DNA from: Mycolicibacterium vinylchloridicum | Lineage (GTDB): Bacteria; Actinomycetota; Actinomycetes; Mycobacteriales; Mycobacteriaceae | Length of the DNA: 59,166 nucleotides | Assembly (NCBI RefSeq): GCF_013404075.1 | Contig: NZ_JACBJQ010000036.1 | Span: 1-59,166, forward strand | Direction: 5' to 3' | Notes under the pieces: model-generated | Told to the model about the DNA's origin: nothing | Seen by the model: only the letters and a program-made list of their open reading frames with translations | The model's database searches: none | In this document: positions 50,224-58,233 of the stretch, piece by piece | Position numbering within the stretch: the first letter of the stretch is position 1 | How the letters are laid out: every line of letters begins with the position of its first letter | Program-made: the position numbers and the translations under genes

Positions 50224-50566
50224 CGCTGGCGTAGCGCTGGCCCCACGGCGCATCGAATGGCTCGAGTGCGCCGAGATGTCCGGCGTCGACGACGCGGGCG
50301 AACAGCTCGTCGACCTCGGCCGGCGAACGCAGCCCGAAGGCCAGCGCCACCCGTCCCGCGGAGGTGGGGGGCGTCCACCCCGGATGCATCCCCGCGATGA
50401 TCTCCTCGGTGTCGAATGCCAACCGATTCCCACCCGGCAGTTCTATTTCGACATGCGGCCCGTCCGGGTCCGGCACACCTAGGCCGAGCAGCCGGTAAAA
50501 GGACAGCGAACGAGGCAGGTCGCTCGGCACGATTTCGATGACGGTCGATGTGATGGCGATGTCCAT
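50174..50566 (-). CDS. VOC superfamily (glyoxalase/bleomycin-resistance-like) protein
   Basis: A 130-residue VOC protein with two beta-alpha-beta-beta-beta modules: SFYRLLGLGVPD at the first and ASVTDPDGTTVDLFGAL at the second. Acidic residues near the ends could bind metal, but the first-strand His of glyoxalase I is not evident. AraC-VOC neighbours are common in actinobacteria and the regulator may control it. Substrate unknown. Confidence 0.87.
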   Translation of the reverse strand: MDIAITSTVIEIVPSDLPRSLSFYRLLGLGVPDPDGPHVEIELPGGNRLAFDTEEIIAGMHPGWTPPTSAGRVALAFGLRSPAEVDELFARVVDAGHLGALEPFDAPWGQRYASVTDPDGTTVDLFGALG

Positions 50567-50686
50567 GACTGCACGTTATGGCCCCTTCCCCGGCAAGTCG
50601 TGAACAAATCGGACAGGTTGCAGCGCGGGCGAGCTGCCGCGGATCGGGTGAATAGACGTGCCGAGTATTCGTCCTAGACTGAGCCG

Positions 50687-50983
50687 ATGCCGGCTTTCGA
50701 AGTTTGCGACGAGGGCTTACATGCACTTGCTGGACAGTGCTCGGTCGACGCAGCGCGCTTAGCCAGCCAGGTCCCCACCGGACGGGTGGGACCGCCAGCG
50801 CAAGCAACAGCGGCTGCGGTCGGCAGCGTGTATAAAGCGGTTGGGACCGCGGCAGCGGCCATGGCCAGCCGCGTCCAGGCCACGGGCGACAAACTGATCA
50901 CTGCTGCGGCGCACTACGTGAACACGGAGGACAACTCCGCACAGCGTCTCGCGGCGCTGGGCGACGGAACGGTTCCCGGGTGA
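50687..50983 (+). CDS. EspC-like type VII secretion substrate (DUF2580/WXG100-related)
   Basis: A 98-residue helical protein of the EspC/DUF2580 kind: two helices (about 8-30 and 40-68) and a C-terminal helix with Y77-VNT-E81, the YxxxD/E ESX export signal, followed by NSAQRLAAL. No signal peptide. Its TGA overlaps the GTG of the amidase-domain gene (GTGA), so the two proteins are made together and probably form a secreted heterodimer, as EspC-like or Esx partners do. Confidence 0.75.
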   Translation: MPAFEVCDEGLHALAGQCSVDAARLASQVPTGRVGPPAQATAAAVGSVYKAVGTAAAAMASRVQATGDKLITAAAHYVNTEDNSAQRLAALGDGTVPG

Positions 50984-51951
50984 AAGTGCGCGGCATGGCT
51001 GACAGCTTGCAGGAAGCGGCGACGATTGCCCGCCGTGGCGCCGATCAACTCGGCTACCTCAAAAGCCAGGCGATCAATGCCGTCAACGCGGCGCGCGAAG
51101 CCAATTTCACCGTGAGCGAAGACCTCTCGGTGGTCGACACCAGCGGGTCCAGGCCGCCGCGAATCTTTGCTGCACAACAACATGCGGCGACACTCGCGAC
51201 CCGGGCGGCCGCACTGCGTACCGCTGACAACGAGGTCGCCGCGAAGATCGCCAGCGCCACAGCGGAACTCACCAATCACGACTTCAGCGAGACCGCCCAG
51301 GGGGTGGACTTCACAACCGGACCCGCCGATCCATACGGAACCCTCTCGGAGGCACGCAGACGCGCACTCGAATACGCCGACCGATGGGCCGGCAATGCCG
51401 ACGATCGACATCGTTCGAATCCCGACTATGAGAACTTCGGAGACGGCGGCGGGGACTGCACCAATTTCGCGTCACAAGTCATGCGGGCCGGCGGATTTCA
51501 CGACGTCGGGGATGGCATCGACGACTGGCACCGCGGCGACGCGGACGACTGGTACTACAACAACGGCCTGCACTTTCCGGGTAACACGAACTCCAACACA
51601 TGGTCGGTTGCCCAAGCCAACCGCGACTTCATCGTTGACTCGGGCCGTGGCCACGTGGTCGGTACTGCACCAATGCCGGCCAACATCGCCGCGCTCGATC
51701 CCCTCGCGCCATCGAAAGCTGGGCTCGTGCCCGGTGATCTCATCTACTATCACGACACGGCCACCGGAACCATCAATCACACTGCCGTCTATGTCGGACA
51801 AAAGATGCAGAACGGCACCCTCGTGGATGTGGTGGACCAACATGCCATGGGCACCAACAACTTTCACGACGACTGGATGCCAGACAACGGCGGCTTCAAC
51901 GGCGGCAACGCATCGGTCGAGTTCGTCCACCTGACCTACCCCGGAGAGTGA
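50980..51951 (+). CDS. Candidate ESX-secreted amidase_6-type cysteine hydrolase (toxin-like effector)
   Basis: A 323-residue protein with a helical N-terminus (about 1-100, WXG100-like length, no signal peptide) and a C-terminal domain (about 120-323) matching the amidase_6 pattern. Cys160 lies in GDGGGDCTNFASQVMRAGG, with Trp-rich ADDWYYNN after it, His267 in GTINHTAVYVG, and VVDQHAMG at the position of the family SQHT motif. Such NlpC/CHAP-like domains cleave amide bonds, often in peptidoglycan or proteins. The GTG start overlaps the EspC-like stop; a later ATG (50995) is possible. Coupled to a membrane-anchored small protein downstream, it looks like a polymorphic toxin. Confidence 0.75.
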   Translation: MKVRGMADSLQEAATIARRGADQLGYLKSQAINAVNAAREANFTVSEDLSVVDTSGSRPPRIFAAQQHAATLATRAAALRTADNEVAAKIASATAELTNHDFSETAQGVDFTTGPADPYGTLSEARRRALEYADRWAGNADDRHRSNPDYENFGDGGGDCTNFASQVMRAGGFHDVGDGIDDWHRGDADDWYYNNGLHFPGNTNSNTWSVAQANRDFIVDSGRGHVVGTAPMPANIAALDPLAPSKAGLVPGDLIYYHDTATGTINHTAVYVGQKMQNGTLVDVVDQHAMGTNNFHDDWMPDNGGFNGGNASVEFVHLTYPGE

Positions 51952-52466
51952 TGAAGATGCTGGCTGCCAAAACCACCCGCTTAATCGTGGTGGTCACTCT
52001 TGCAGTCGCGCTCCTCTGTCTGGGCGGCGCTGCCCTGTGGTATCTGTACGCGACAGAAGACGTCAACCCCTACCCGATGAAGGACTACAACGCCGCAACA
52101 CAACAGAAAGCCGCCGAAGCCGTTGTGGCAGGACTCAACACCCACAATCCCGACAACGTCAATCTCATGCGCATTGACGGGCAGCCTGAATCAGATGCCA
52201 ACCTCAAGGCGATCACTGCAAACATCACGCCGATGCTTCCCCCGCCCGGCTGTCAGTACGCCCTGGACGGAGTTGAAGACAAAGGTCGGCAAGATCCTGC
52301 CGTCGTGTCCTGGTACCACCCCAGCCAGGCCCGCGGCTTCGATATGAAGCTGCAGCAACTCTGCCCCGGACAACCACCGACGCCGCGCACTATCCGCGTC
52401 ATCGCGATCCCATCGGGAATGGGCGGCTACTGGACCGAAGCTGCCCTACGAGACGAGACGCACTAA
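51951..52466 (+). CDS. Membrane-anchored small protein, candidate immunity protein
   Basis: A 171-residue protein with an N-terminal TM helix (about 11-33) and an extracytoplasmic domain of about 135 residues. The domain has two Cys in the second half (PPPGCQYALDG, LQQLCPGQPPTP) that could form a disulfide. It starts at ATG 51951 overlapping the amidase stop (GTG 51948 and ATG 51957 are alternatives). Position and topology fit an immunity protein guarding the cell-wall space, though an accessory or lipoprotein-like role cannot be excluded. Its TAA overlaps the nitronate monooxygenase stop. Confidence 0.65.
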   Translation: MKMLAAKTTRLIVVVTLAVALLCLGGAALWYLYATEDVNPYPMKDYNAATQQKAAEAVVAGLNTHNPDNVNLMRIDGQPESDANLKAITANITPMLPPPGCQYALDGVEDKGRQDPAVVSWYHPSQARGFDMKLQQLCPGQPPTPRTIRVIAIPSGMGGYWTEAALRDETH

Positions 52467-52484
52467 CTGTCGCGGATCGTGTCC
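52463..52484 (-). repeat. Direct repeat copy B: 3' end of the nitronate monooxygenase gene
   Basis: This is the functional C-terminal coding end with TAG stop. It shares 20/22 bases with 49447-49468, including 17 consecutive identical bases. The two copies bracket about 3.0 kb that holds the AraC, VOC and type VII trio. Confidence 0.8.
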
Positions 52485-53584
52485 AGTTTCCGGCTTGCCG
52501 CCTCGAAGCCGTCGACCAGCTCGGCGATGATGTCGGCGACCGGCCGGATCTCGTTCATCCGCCCGACGATCTGGCCGACCGGCATCGCGACCGTCGTCGG
52601 ATCCGACGATTCGCTCATCCGCTGGTGCGCCTCGCTGACGAGAACGTTCTGCAACGGCATCGGCAACGGCTCAGGAGCGCCGTCGGCATCCCAGGCGTCG
52701 GTCCAGCGACTCTTGAGCAGCCGGGCCGGCTTCCCGGTGTAGATCCGGCGGCGCACGGTGTCGGCCGACGTCGCCGTCAGCATCGCCTCCTGGATCACCG
52801 ACCGCCCGGACGGCAGCCGGACGCCGAGGTCGTATTCGGCCGAGGTCAGGAACGCCGAACCCATCCACACACCTTGGGCGCCCAGCGCAAGCGCGGCGGC
52901 GACCTGGCGGCCGGTACCGATGCCACCCGCGGCGAGTACCGCGGCGCGGTCGCAAACCGCGTCCACGATCTCCGGCCAAAGCACCATCGAGCCGATCTCG
53001 CCGGTATGTCCACCCGCCTCATGGCCTTGGGCCACAACGATATCCACGCCGTTGTCGACATGCCGCTGAGCATGTTTGGCCGAACCGGCTAGGGCCGCGA
53101 TCGGTACTCCGGCTTCGTGAACCTGGTCGATGACGTCCTTGGGCGGCGAGCCGAGGGCGTTGGCGATCAGCTTGATCGGGTGCCGCAGCGCGACCTCCAC
53201 ATGCGAGCGCGCGACTGAGTGCAGCCAGCCGAGCGTGCCCTCGTTGCGGGCGAGGTCGTCGGGAAGCGGTGGCACACCCAGGTCGGCCATCGTCTTGGCG
53301 ACGAAGTCCCGATGCTCCTGTGGGATCAGCTTGTTGATGTCGACCGACGAGCCTTCGGTGGGGATCTTCGCCGGCATCACGACGTCGACGCCGTACGGCT
53401 TACCGTCGGTGTTCTCGTCCATCCACTGCAGCACGGCCTCGAGGTCGTCGGGGTCGTTGAACCGCACGCAGCCCAGCACGCCCATGCCGCCGGCGCGGCT
53501 GACCGCCGCGGCGACCTTCTCCGACGGGGTGAAGACGAAGATCGGGTACTTGATGCCGAACCGATCACAAAGCTCTGTGTGCAT
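52463..53584 (-). CDS. Nitronate monooxygenase (2-nitropropane dioxygenase-like)
   Basis: A 373-residue FMN TIM-barrel enzyme. Marks are YPIFVFTPSEKVAAAVSRAGGMGVLG at the N-terminus, the QGHEAGGHTGEIG loop with the catalytic His, and the phosphate site AAGGIGTGRQVAAALALGAQGVWMGS. It oxidises nitronates or acts as an NADH:quinone-type reductase. Its ATG shares a base with the fadD19 stop, so it is cotranscribed with fadD19 under KstR control. A steroid-linked role is plausible; Rv3553 is a comparable gene in the M. tuberculosis cholesterol region. Confidence 0.9.
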   Translation of the reverse strand: MHTELCDRFGIKYPIFVFTPSEKVAAAVSRAGGMGVLGCVRFNDPDDLEAVLQWMDENTDGKPYGVDVVMPAKIPTEGSSVDINKLIPQEHRDFVAKTMADLGVPPLPDDLARNEGTLGWLHSVARSHVEVALRHPIKLIANALGSPPKDVIDQVHEAGVPIAALAGSAKHAQRHVDNGVDIVVAQGHEAGGHTGEIGSMVLWPEIVDAVCDRAAVLAAGGIGTGRQVAAALALGAQGVWMGSAFLTSAEYDLGVRLPSGRSVIQEAMLTATSADTVRRRIYTGKPARLLKSRWTDAWDADGAPEPLPMPLQNVLVSEAHQRMSESSDPTTVAMPVGQIVGRMNEIRPVADIIAELVDGFEAASRKLDTIRDS

Positions 53585-55236
53585 CAGCTGGACGCGCCCA
53601 CGTGCTTGGCGTGCACCTCGTCGGCCGGCCGCGCCTCGGTCTGATCCTTGGCCCACTTGTAGTCCGGCTTTCCGGCCGGTGAGCGCTTCACCTCGTCGAC
53701 GATCCACAGGCTGCGCGGCACCTTGTAGCCGGCAATCTCCTTGCGCACGAAGGTATCCAGATCGGACAGCGTCGGACGGGCACCCTTGCGGGGAGCCACC
53801 ACGGCGGCGACATGGTTGCCGAAGCGGGGATCGGGCACCCCGACGACCAGGGCGTCGAACACGTCCGGATGGCCCTTGAGTGCGGCCTCCACCTCTTCGG
53901 GGTAGATCTTCTCGCCACCGCTGTTGATCGACACCGAGCCACGACCCAGCATCGTCACGGTGCCGTCCGCTTCGACCTCGGCGTAGTCGCCGGGGATCGC
54001 GTAACGCACGCCGTTGTAGGTCTTGAACGTCTCGGCGGTCTTCTTCTCGTCCTTGTAGTAGCCGACCGGGATGTTGCCCTTCTTGGCGATCACACCGCGG
54101 ACTCCGGAGCCGGGCTTGACCTCGTTGCCGTCCTCGTCGAGAACGACCGTGCGATGGTCGATGGTGACCCGAGGGCCGCCCATGTGGTGCTCCCCCTTGG
54201 CGACGATGCTGGTGCCGCCGAAGCCGGTCTCCGAGGATCCGATCGAGTCGGTGATCACCCGGTTGGGCAGCAGTTCGAGCAGCTTCTCCTTGAGGCTGGT
54301 GGAGAACAGCGCCGCGGTGCTGGCCAGCAGGAACAGCGAGGAGAGGTCGTACTCCTTGCCACTGTCGATCGCGGACTGCAGCGCATCCAGAAGCGGGCGT
54401 GCCATCGCGTCACCGGTGAAGAACAGCAGGTTCACCTTGTGCTCGTGGATGGTGCGCCAGACGTCGTCGGCGTCGAATTCCGGTGACAGCACGGTGGTTT
54501 GGCCGGAGAAGATGGACATCCAGGTCGCCGATTGAGTGGCGCCGTGAATCATCGGCGGAATTGCGTAGCGCACCATCGGCGGATTGGTGACCGCAGCCCG
54601 GGACAGGTCGTACTCGTCCTTGACGAACTCACCGGTGGCGAAGTCGGTGCCGCCGAACAGAACCCGGTAGATGTCCTCATGGCGCCACATGACCCCCTTG
54701 GGGAAGCCGGTGGTCCCGCCGGTGTAGAGCAGGTAGATGTCGTCCTCGCTGCGCTCACCGAAGTCCCGCACCGGCGAACTCTCGGCGAGTGCGGCGTAGA
54801 ACTCGACACCGCCGTAGCGGGCGAAGTCGTTGTCGCTTCCGTCTTCGATCACCAGGATCGTCTTGACGTCGGGGGTGTCGGGAAGCACGTTGGCGACGCG
54901 ATCGGAGTACTGGCGCTCATGCACCAGTGCCACCATGTCGGAGTTCTCGAACAGGTAGCGCAGTTCGCCCTCGACGTAGCGGAAGTTGACGTTGACCAGG
55001 ATCGCGCCTGCCTTGATGGTGCCGAGCATCGCGATGACGATCTCGATCCGATTTCGGCAGTACAACCCGACCTTGTCGTCCTTCTTGACGCCGTGGTCGA
55101 TGAGGTAATGGGCGAAGCGGTTCGCCTTGTCCTCCAACTCGGCGAAAGTGATTCGGTCCTCACCGCAGATGAAGGCAACGCGGTCAGGCACGGCATCGAT
55201 GGCGTGTTCGGCTAGGTCGGCTATGTTCAGGGCCAC
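53584..55236 (-). CDS. fadD19: Acyl-CoA synthetase FadD19
   Basis: A 550-residue adenylate-forming enzyme with LYTGGTTGFPKGVMWRHED (ATP loop), DSIGSSETG, the hinge MLGRGSVSINSGGEKIYPEEVE, and the catalytic Lys in SPAGKPDYKWAK. It is collinear with M. tuberculosis FadD19 (Rv3515c), which activates C26/C24-branched steroid acids with CoA. The GTG start lies 6 bases after a TAATTT -10 element that overlaps a perfect KstR box, so the transcript is likely leaderless and KstR-repressed. It diverges from echA19. Confidence 0.95.
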   Translation of the reverse strand: MALNIADLAEHAIDAVPDRVAFICGEDRITFAELEDKANRFAHYLIDHGVKKDDKVGLYCRNRIEIVIAMLGTIKAGAILVNVNFRYVEGELRYLFENSDMVALVHERQYSDRVANVLPDTPDVKTILVIEDGSDNDFARYGGVEFYAALAESSPVRDFGERSEDDIYLLYTGGTTGFPKGVMWRHEDIYRVLFGGTDFATGEFVKDEYDLSRAAVTNPPMVRYAIPPMIHGATQSATWMSIFSGQTTVLSPEFDADDVWRTIHEHKVNLLFFTGDAMARPLLDALQSAIDSGKEYDLSSLFLLASTAALFSTSLKEKLLELLPNRVITDSIGSSETGFGGTSIVAKGEHHMGGPRVTIDHRTVVLDEDGNEVKPGSGVRGVIAKKGNIPVGYYKDEKKTAETFKTYNGVRYAIPGDYAEVEADGTVTMLGRGSVSINSGGEKIYPEEVEAALKGHPDVFDALVVGVPDPRFGNHVAAVVAPRKGARPTLSDLDTFVRKEIAGYKVPRSLWIVDEVKRSPAGKPDYKWAKDQTEARPADEVHAKHVGASS

Positions 55237-55246
55237 GGACCCAAAT

Positions 55247-55260
55247 TAGAACGTGTTACA
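55247..55260. promoter_or_regulatory. KstR operator between fadD19 and echA19
   Basis: TAGAACGTGTTACA fits the KstR consensus fully. Its left edge overlaps TAATTT (-10 of fadD19, minus strand, 55243-55248) and its right edge overlaps TACATT (-10-like for echA19, 55257-55262). One bound repressor could block both promoters. Confidence 0.9.
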
Positions 55261-55304
55261 TTTCCACACAAGTCTGTGGCAAAGATGCTGGAAGGCAGAT
55301 ACCT

Positions 55305-56105
55305 GTGAGCGAGCCCGAAAAAAGCGCCGACGCCCTCATTGAGCAGCGCGGACACACTCTCATCGTCACGCTGAACCGGCCTGAGGCGCGCAACGCGCTT
55401 TCGACTGAGATGCTCTCGATCATGGTCGACGCCTGGAACCGCGTCGACGAGGATCCGGAGATCCGGACCTGCATCCTGACGGGTGCGGGCGGCTACTTCT
55501 GTGCGGGCATGGACCTGAAGAACGCGACCAAGGCGCCTCCCGGTGACTCGTTCAAGAGCGGCGCGTTCGACCCGACAAAGATCGAGGGCCTACTGAAGGG
55601 CCGCAGGCTCACCAAGCCGCTCATCGCGGCCGTCGAGGGCCCGGCCATCGCGGGCGGCACCGAGATCCTGCAGGGTACCGATATCCGCGTCGCGGGCGAG
55701 AGCGCGAAGTTCGGCATCTCCGAGGCGAAGTGGAGCCTGTACCCGATGGGCGGGTCCGCGGTGCGGCTGCCGCGGCAGATTCCCTACACGATCGCGTGCG
55801 ACCTGTTGCTCACCGGCCGCCACATCACCGCCGCCGAGGCGCTGTCCTACGGGCTCATCGGCTACGTGGTGCCCGATGGCACGGCGCTGGAGAAGGCGCT
55901 CGAGATCGCCGAGGTGATCAACAACAACGGCCCGCTGGCCGTACAGGCGATCCTCAAGACCATCCGCGAATCCGAAGGCATGCACGAACTCGACGCGTTC
56001 AAGCCCGACACCGCGAACGGCATCCCGGTGTTCTTGAGCGAGGACTCCAAGGAGGGCCCGCTGGCGTTCAAGGAGAAGCGCGCGCCCGTCTGGAAGATGC
56101 GCTAA
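55305..56105 (+). CDS. echA19: Enoyl-CoA hydratase EchA19
   Basis: A 266-residue crotonase-fold enzyme starting at GTG 55305 after GGAAGG. It has the N-terminal RPEARNALS, the oxyanion-hole segment AGGYFCAGMDLK, and EGPAIAGGTEILQGTDIRVAGESAKFGISEAKW with the catalytic Glu. EchA19 (Rv3516) hydrates steroid enoyl-CoA esters in side-chain degradation. Expression is divergent from fadD19 across a shared KstR operator. Its stop overlaps the convergent cutinase stop. Confidence 0.94.
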   Translation: MSEPEKSADALIEQRGHTLIVTLNRPEARNALSTEMLSIMVDAWNRVDEDPEIRTCILTGAGGYFCAGMDLKNATKAPPGDSFKSGAFDPTKIEGLLKGRRLTKPLIAAVEGPAIAGGTEILQGTDIRVAGESAKFGISEAKWSLYPMGGSAVRLPRQIPYTIACDLLLTGRHITAAEALSYGLIGYVVPDGTALEKALEIAEVINNNGPLAVQAILKTIRESEGMHELDAFKPDTANGIPVFLSEDSKEGPLAFKEKRAPVWKMR

Positions 56106-56851
56106 CGGTTCTGCGTCGCAGTCGGTGGCGCGGCCGCGACGATCTTCTGCGCAGCGAAACCGGCCGCCTGAGCGGTCATCCCGTTGTCGGCATAGGCCAT
56201 ATGGGCGCCGTTGTCGCCGCCGGTCGGTGAGCAGATCGGATCCCCTGGCACGCACTGGTCGATCGTCTTAGGCACGTAGAGGGCACCCACGGTGATCGGT
56301 GGCGCGCTGCGATCGATGCTGTTCAGAAACCCGTTCGACGGTTTACCGAACAATGCGACGGCCGCGACATGGGTCGCGATCTCCGGCGGCATCGGCCCGT
56401 TGATCCCGTTCGGCGGCACATAGCCGTCCGGGATCTTGTCGGCCGTGACGTAACCGGCGACCGCGGCGCCCTGGGAGTAGCCGCCGAGCACAATCTCGGT
56501 GTCCGGGCACCTGCCCGCCATGTCGCGAACTCGGTTGCTGGCGTCGATCACACCATCGGCGGCAGCCGGAAAGTTCAGCGAGGCGGGGTAATTCACCGCA
56601 TACACGTCGACCGACTTGCCGACAAGCTGCGGTTGCGCTCTCAGTTGGTCGACGAATGACTGGCCGATGCCGCCGACACCCGGCGGTTCGAACGTGCCGC
56701 GGGCGAACACCACCTCCACGTCGGGACACTCTTCGGCGGCCGACGCGGCAGGAACGCCCGTCGGCGCCGCCAATGGCGCCAGGAGAGTCAGCGTCGCGGC
56801 GAGGAACAGCCTGCGCAAGTATCGGGTTCGGTCGGATTCAGTGACATGCAT
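56102..56851 (-). CDS. Secreted cutinase-family esterase/lipase
   Basis: A 249-residue exported alpha/beta hydrolase. The signal peptide (about 1-38) ends at ASAA. The catalytic Ser is in GGYSQGAAV, a later Asp in PGDPIC (flanked by a Cys pair with DQC), and the His in GAHMAYADNG. The first mature Cys (EECPDVEVVFARGT) supports the usual disulfide. Mycobacterial cutinase-like proteins cleave ester lipids rather than cutin. Start ATG 56851; a TTG at 56863 is in frame. It is not an expected cholesterol gene and may be a local insertion. Confidence 0.92.
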   Translation of the reverse strand: MHVTESDRTRYLRRLFLAATLTLLAPLAAPTGVPAASAAEECPDVEVVFARGTFEPPGVGGIGQSFVDQLRAQPQLVGKSVDVYAVNYPASLNFPAAADGVIDASNRVRDMAGRCPDTEIVLGGYSQGAAVAGYVTADKIPDGYVPPNGINGPMPPEIATHVAAVALFGKPSNGFLNSIDRSAPPITVGALYVPKTIDQCVPGDPICSPTGGDNGAHMAYADNGMTAQAAGFAAQKIVAAAPPTATQNR

Positions 56852-56964
56852 GTTGCCCCACAACTCATGACGGTGTTACCCCGGCCCGGCCAGCCGCGCC
56901 GCTCACCCGGGGAGTGGGGTCATGATTCCCAGAAGTGGGACAGCTCAAACAAGGCGGTCGGCGA

Positions 56965-58176
56965 TTAAGCGAGAACCGGCTTCGACGGGGTGAACACCAC
57001 CGGCATCGCTTCCAGCCCGCTGACGAAGTTCGCCGGCCGCAGCGGCAGCGCGTTCTCGTCGGCCAGCCGCAGATCCGGCAGCCGCTCGAGAACCTTGCGC
57101 ACCATGGTGCTGAGCTCCAGTCGGGCCAGCTGATTGCCCAGGCAGAAGTGCGTGCCGAAGCCGAAGGCCAAGTGGCTGTTCGGGTTCCGGTCGATGCGGA
57201 AGTTCTCCGGGTCGCCGAACACCGACTCGTCGAAATTCGCCCCCTCGAACATCAGCAGCATCTTCTCGCCCTGGCGCAGCTGCGTGCCGTGGAACTCGAC
57301 GTCGCGCATCGCCGTGCGGGCCATGTTCTTGACCGGGGAGGTCCAGCGCAGCATCTCCTCGATGGCGCCCGGCAACAGGGCCGGATCCGCCAACAGGCTC
57401 TGCCACTGATCTTGGTGGCGCACAAGCTGTTCGGTGCCGCCAGACAGCGTGTGCCGGGTGGTCTCGTCCCCGCCGATGAGGATCAGCAGGGTCTCCATGA
57501 TGATCTCCTGATCATCGAGGCGCGAGCCTTCGACCTCGGAGTTGACCAGAATCGAGAACAGATCGTCGGTCGGTTCGGCCCGGCGCTTGGCGATCGTCTC
57601 GGTGGCGTAGGCCGAATACCCGGCGAACGCATCCATGACGGCCTGCAAGGTCTCGGCATCGGCAGCTGAATTCAGGCCGCACACCAGATCGTCGGACCAC
57701 TTCAGCAACGTCGAACGCTCTTCGGGCAGTACGCCGAGCATGTCACCGATGACGGCCATCGGCAGCGGCGCGGCGATATCGCGAACGAAGTCGCATTCTC
57801 CCCGCTCGCATACCGCGTCGATCAGCGTGTCGCACAATTCGTCGATCCCGGCGACCTTGTCCATCACCCGTTTACGAGTGAAACCGGCGTTGACGAGCTT
57901 GCGGCGCAACAGATGTCCGGGATCGTCCATGTCGATCATGTACGGCATGCCCGGGTTGTCGGGCCGGATACCGCCGGTGTTGGAGAACGTCTCCGGGTCG
58001 CGCTCGGCGTCGATCACCGCCTGATAGCTCGCCGCCGCGGCCAACCCGTTGCGATCGCGGAACACCGGCTCGTTGGCCCGCATCCAGCGATATGCCTCGC
58101 GCGCGGCACCGTCGGCGTAGAAATTTCCGTCCGTCAGATCAACATTCGGCTTGGCTGGAGCCAAAGTGCCTGTCAT
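56965..58176 (-). CDS. cyp142: Cytochrome P450 CYP142
   Basis: A 403-residue P450 with I-helix LIGGDETTRHTL, ExxR in EEMLRW, and haem loop FGFGTHFCLGNQLARLEL. It is collinear with M. tuberculosis CYP142 (Rv3518c), which oxidises cholest-4-en-3-one at C26/27 to the acid, the substrate for FadD19/FadE26-FadE27 steps; it backs up CYP125. Redox partner candidates are FdxD and the Rv0763c-like ferredoxin. It diverges from the Rv3519-like gene with 57 bp between starts. Confidence 0.94.
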   Translation of the reverse strand: MTGTLAPAKPNVDLTDGNFYADGAAREAYRWMRANEPVFRDRNGLAAAASYQAVIDAERDPETFSNTGGIRPDNPGMPYMIDMDDPGHLLRRKLVNAGFTRKRVMDKVAGIDELCDTLIDAVCERGECDFVRDIAAPLPMAVIGDMLGVLPEERSTLLKWSDDLVCGLNSAADAETLQAVMDAFAGYSAYATETIAKRRAEPTDDLFSILVNSEVEGSRLDDQEIIMETLLILIGGDETTRHTLSGGTEQLVRHQDQWQSLLADPALLPGAIEEMLRWTSPVKNMARTAMRDVEFHGTQLRQGEKMLLMFEGANFDESVFGDPENFRIDRNPNSHLAFGFGTHFCLGNQLARLELSTMVRKVLERLPDLRLADENALPLRPANFVSGLEAMPVVFTPSKPVLA

Positions 58177-58233
58177 CTAATTCCCTCCATACTTCCGTCC
58201 ACGCAAGGTCCCGAAGCGGATTACAGTGTCCGC

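Noticed and set aside
49440..52490. Cassette as a classical insertion sequence or integrative element
   Set aside because: No transposase, integrase or terminal inverted repeats are present. Only the gene-end direct repeat supports movement, so homologous exchange is as likely.
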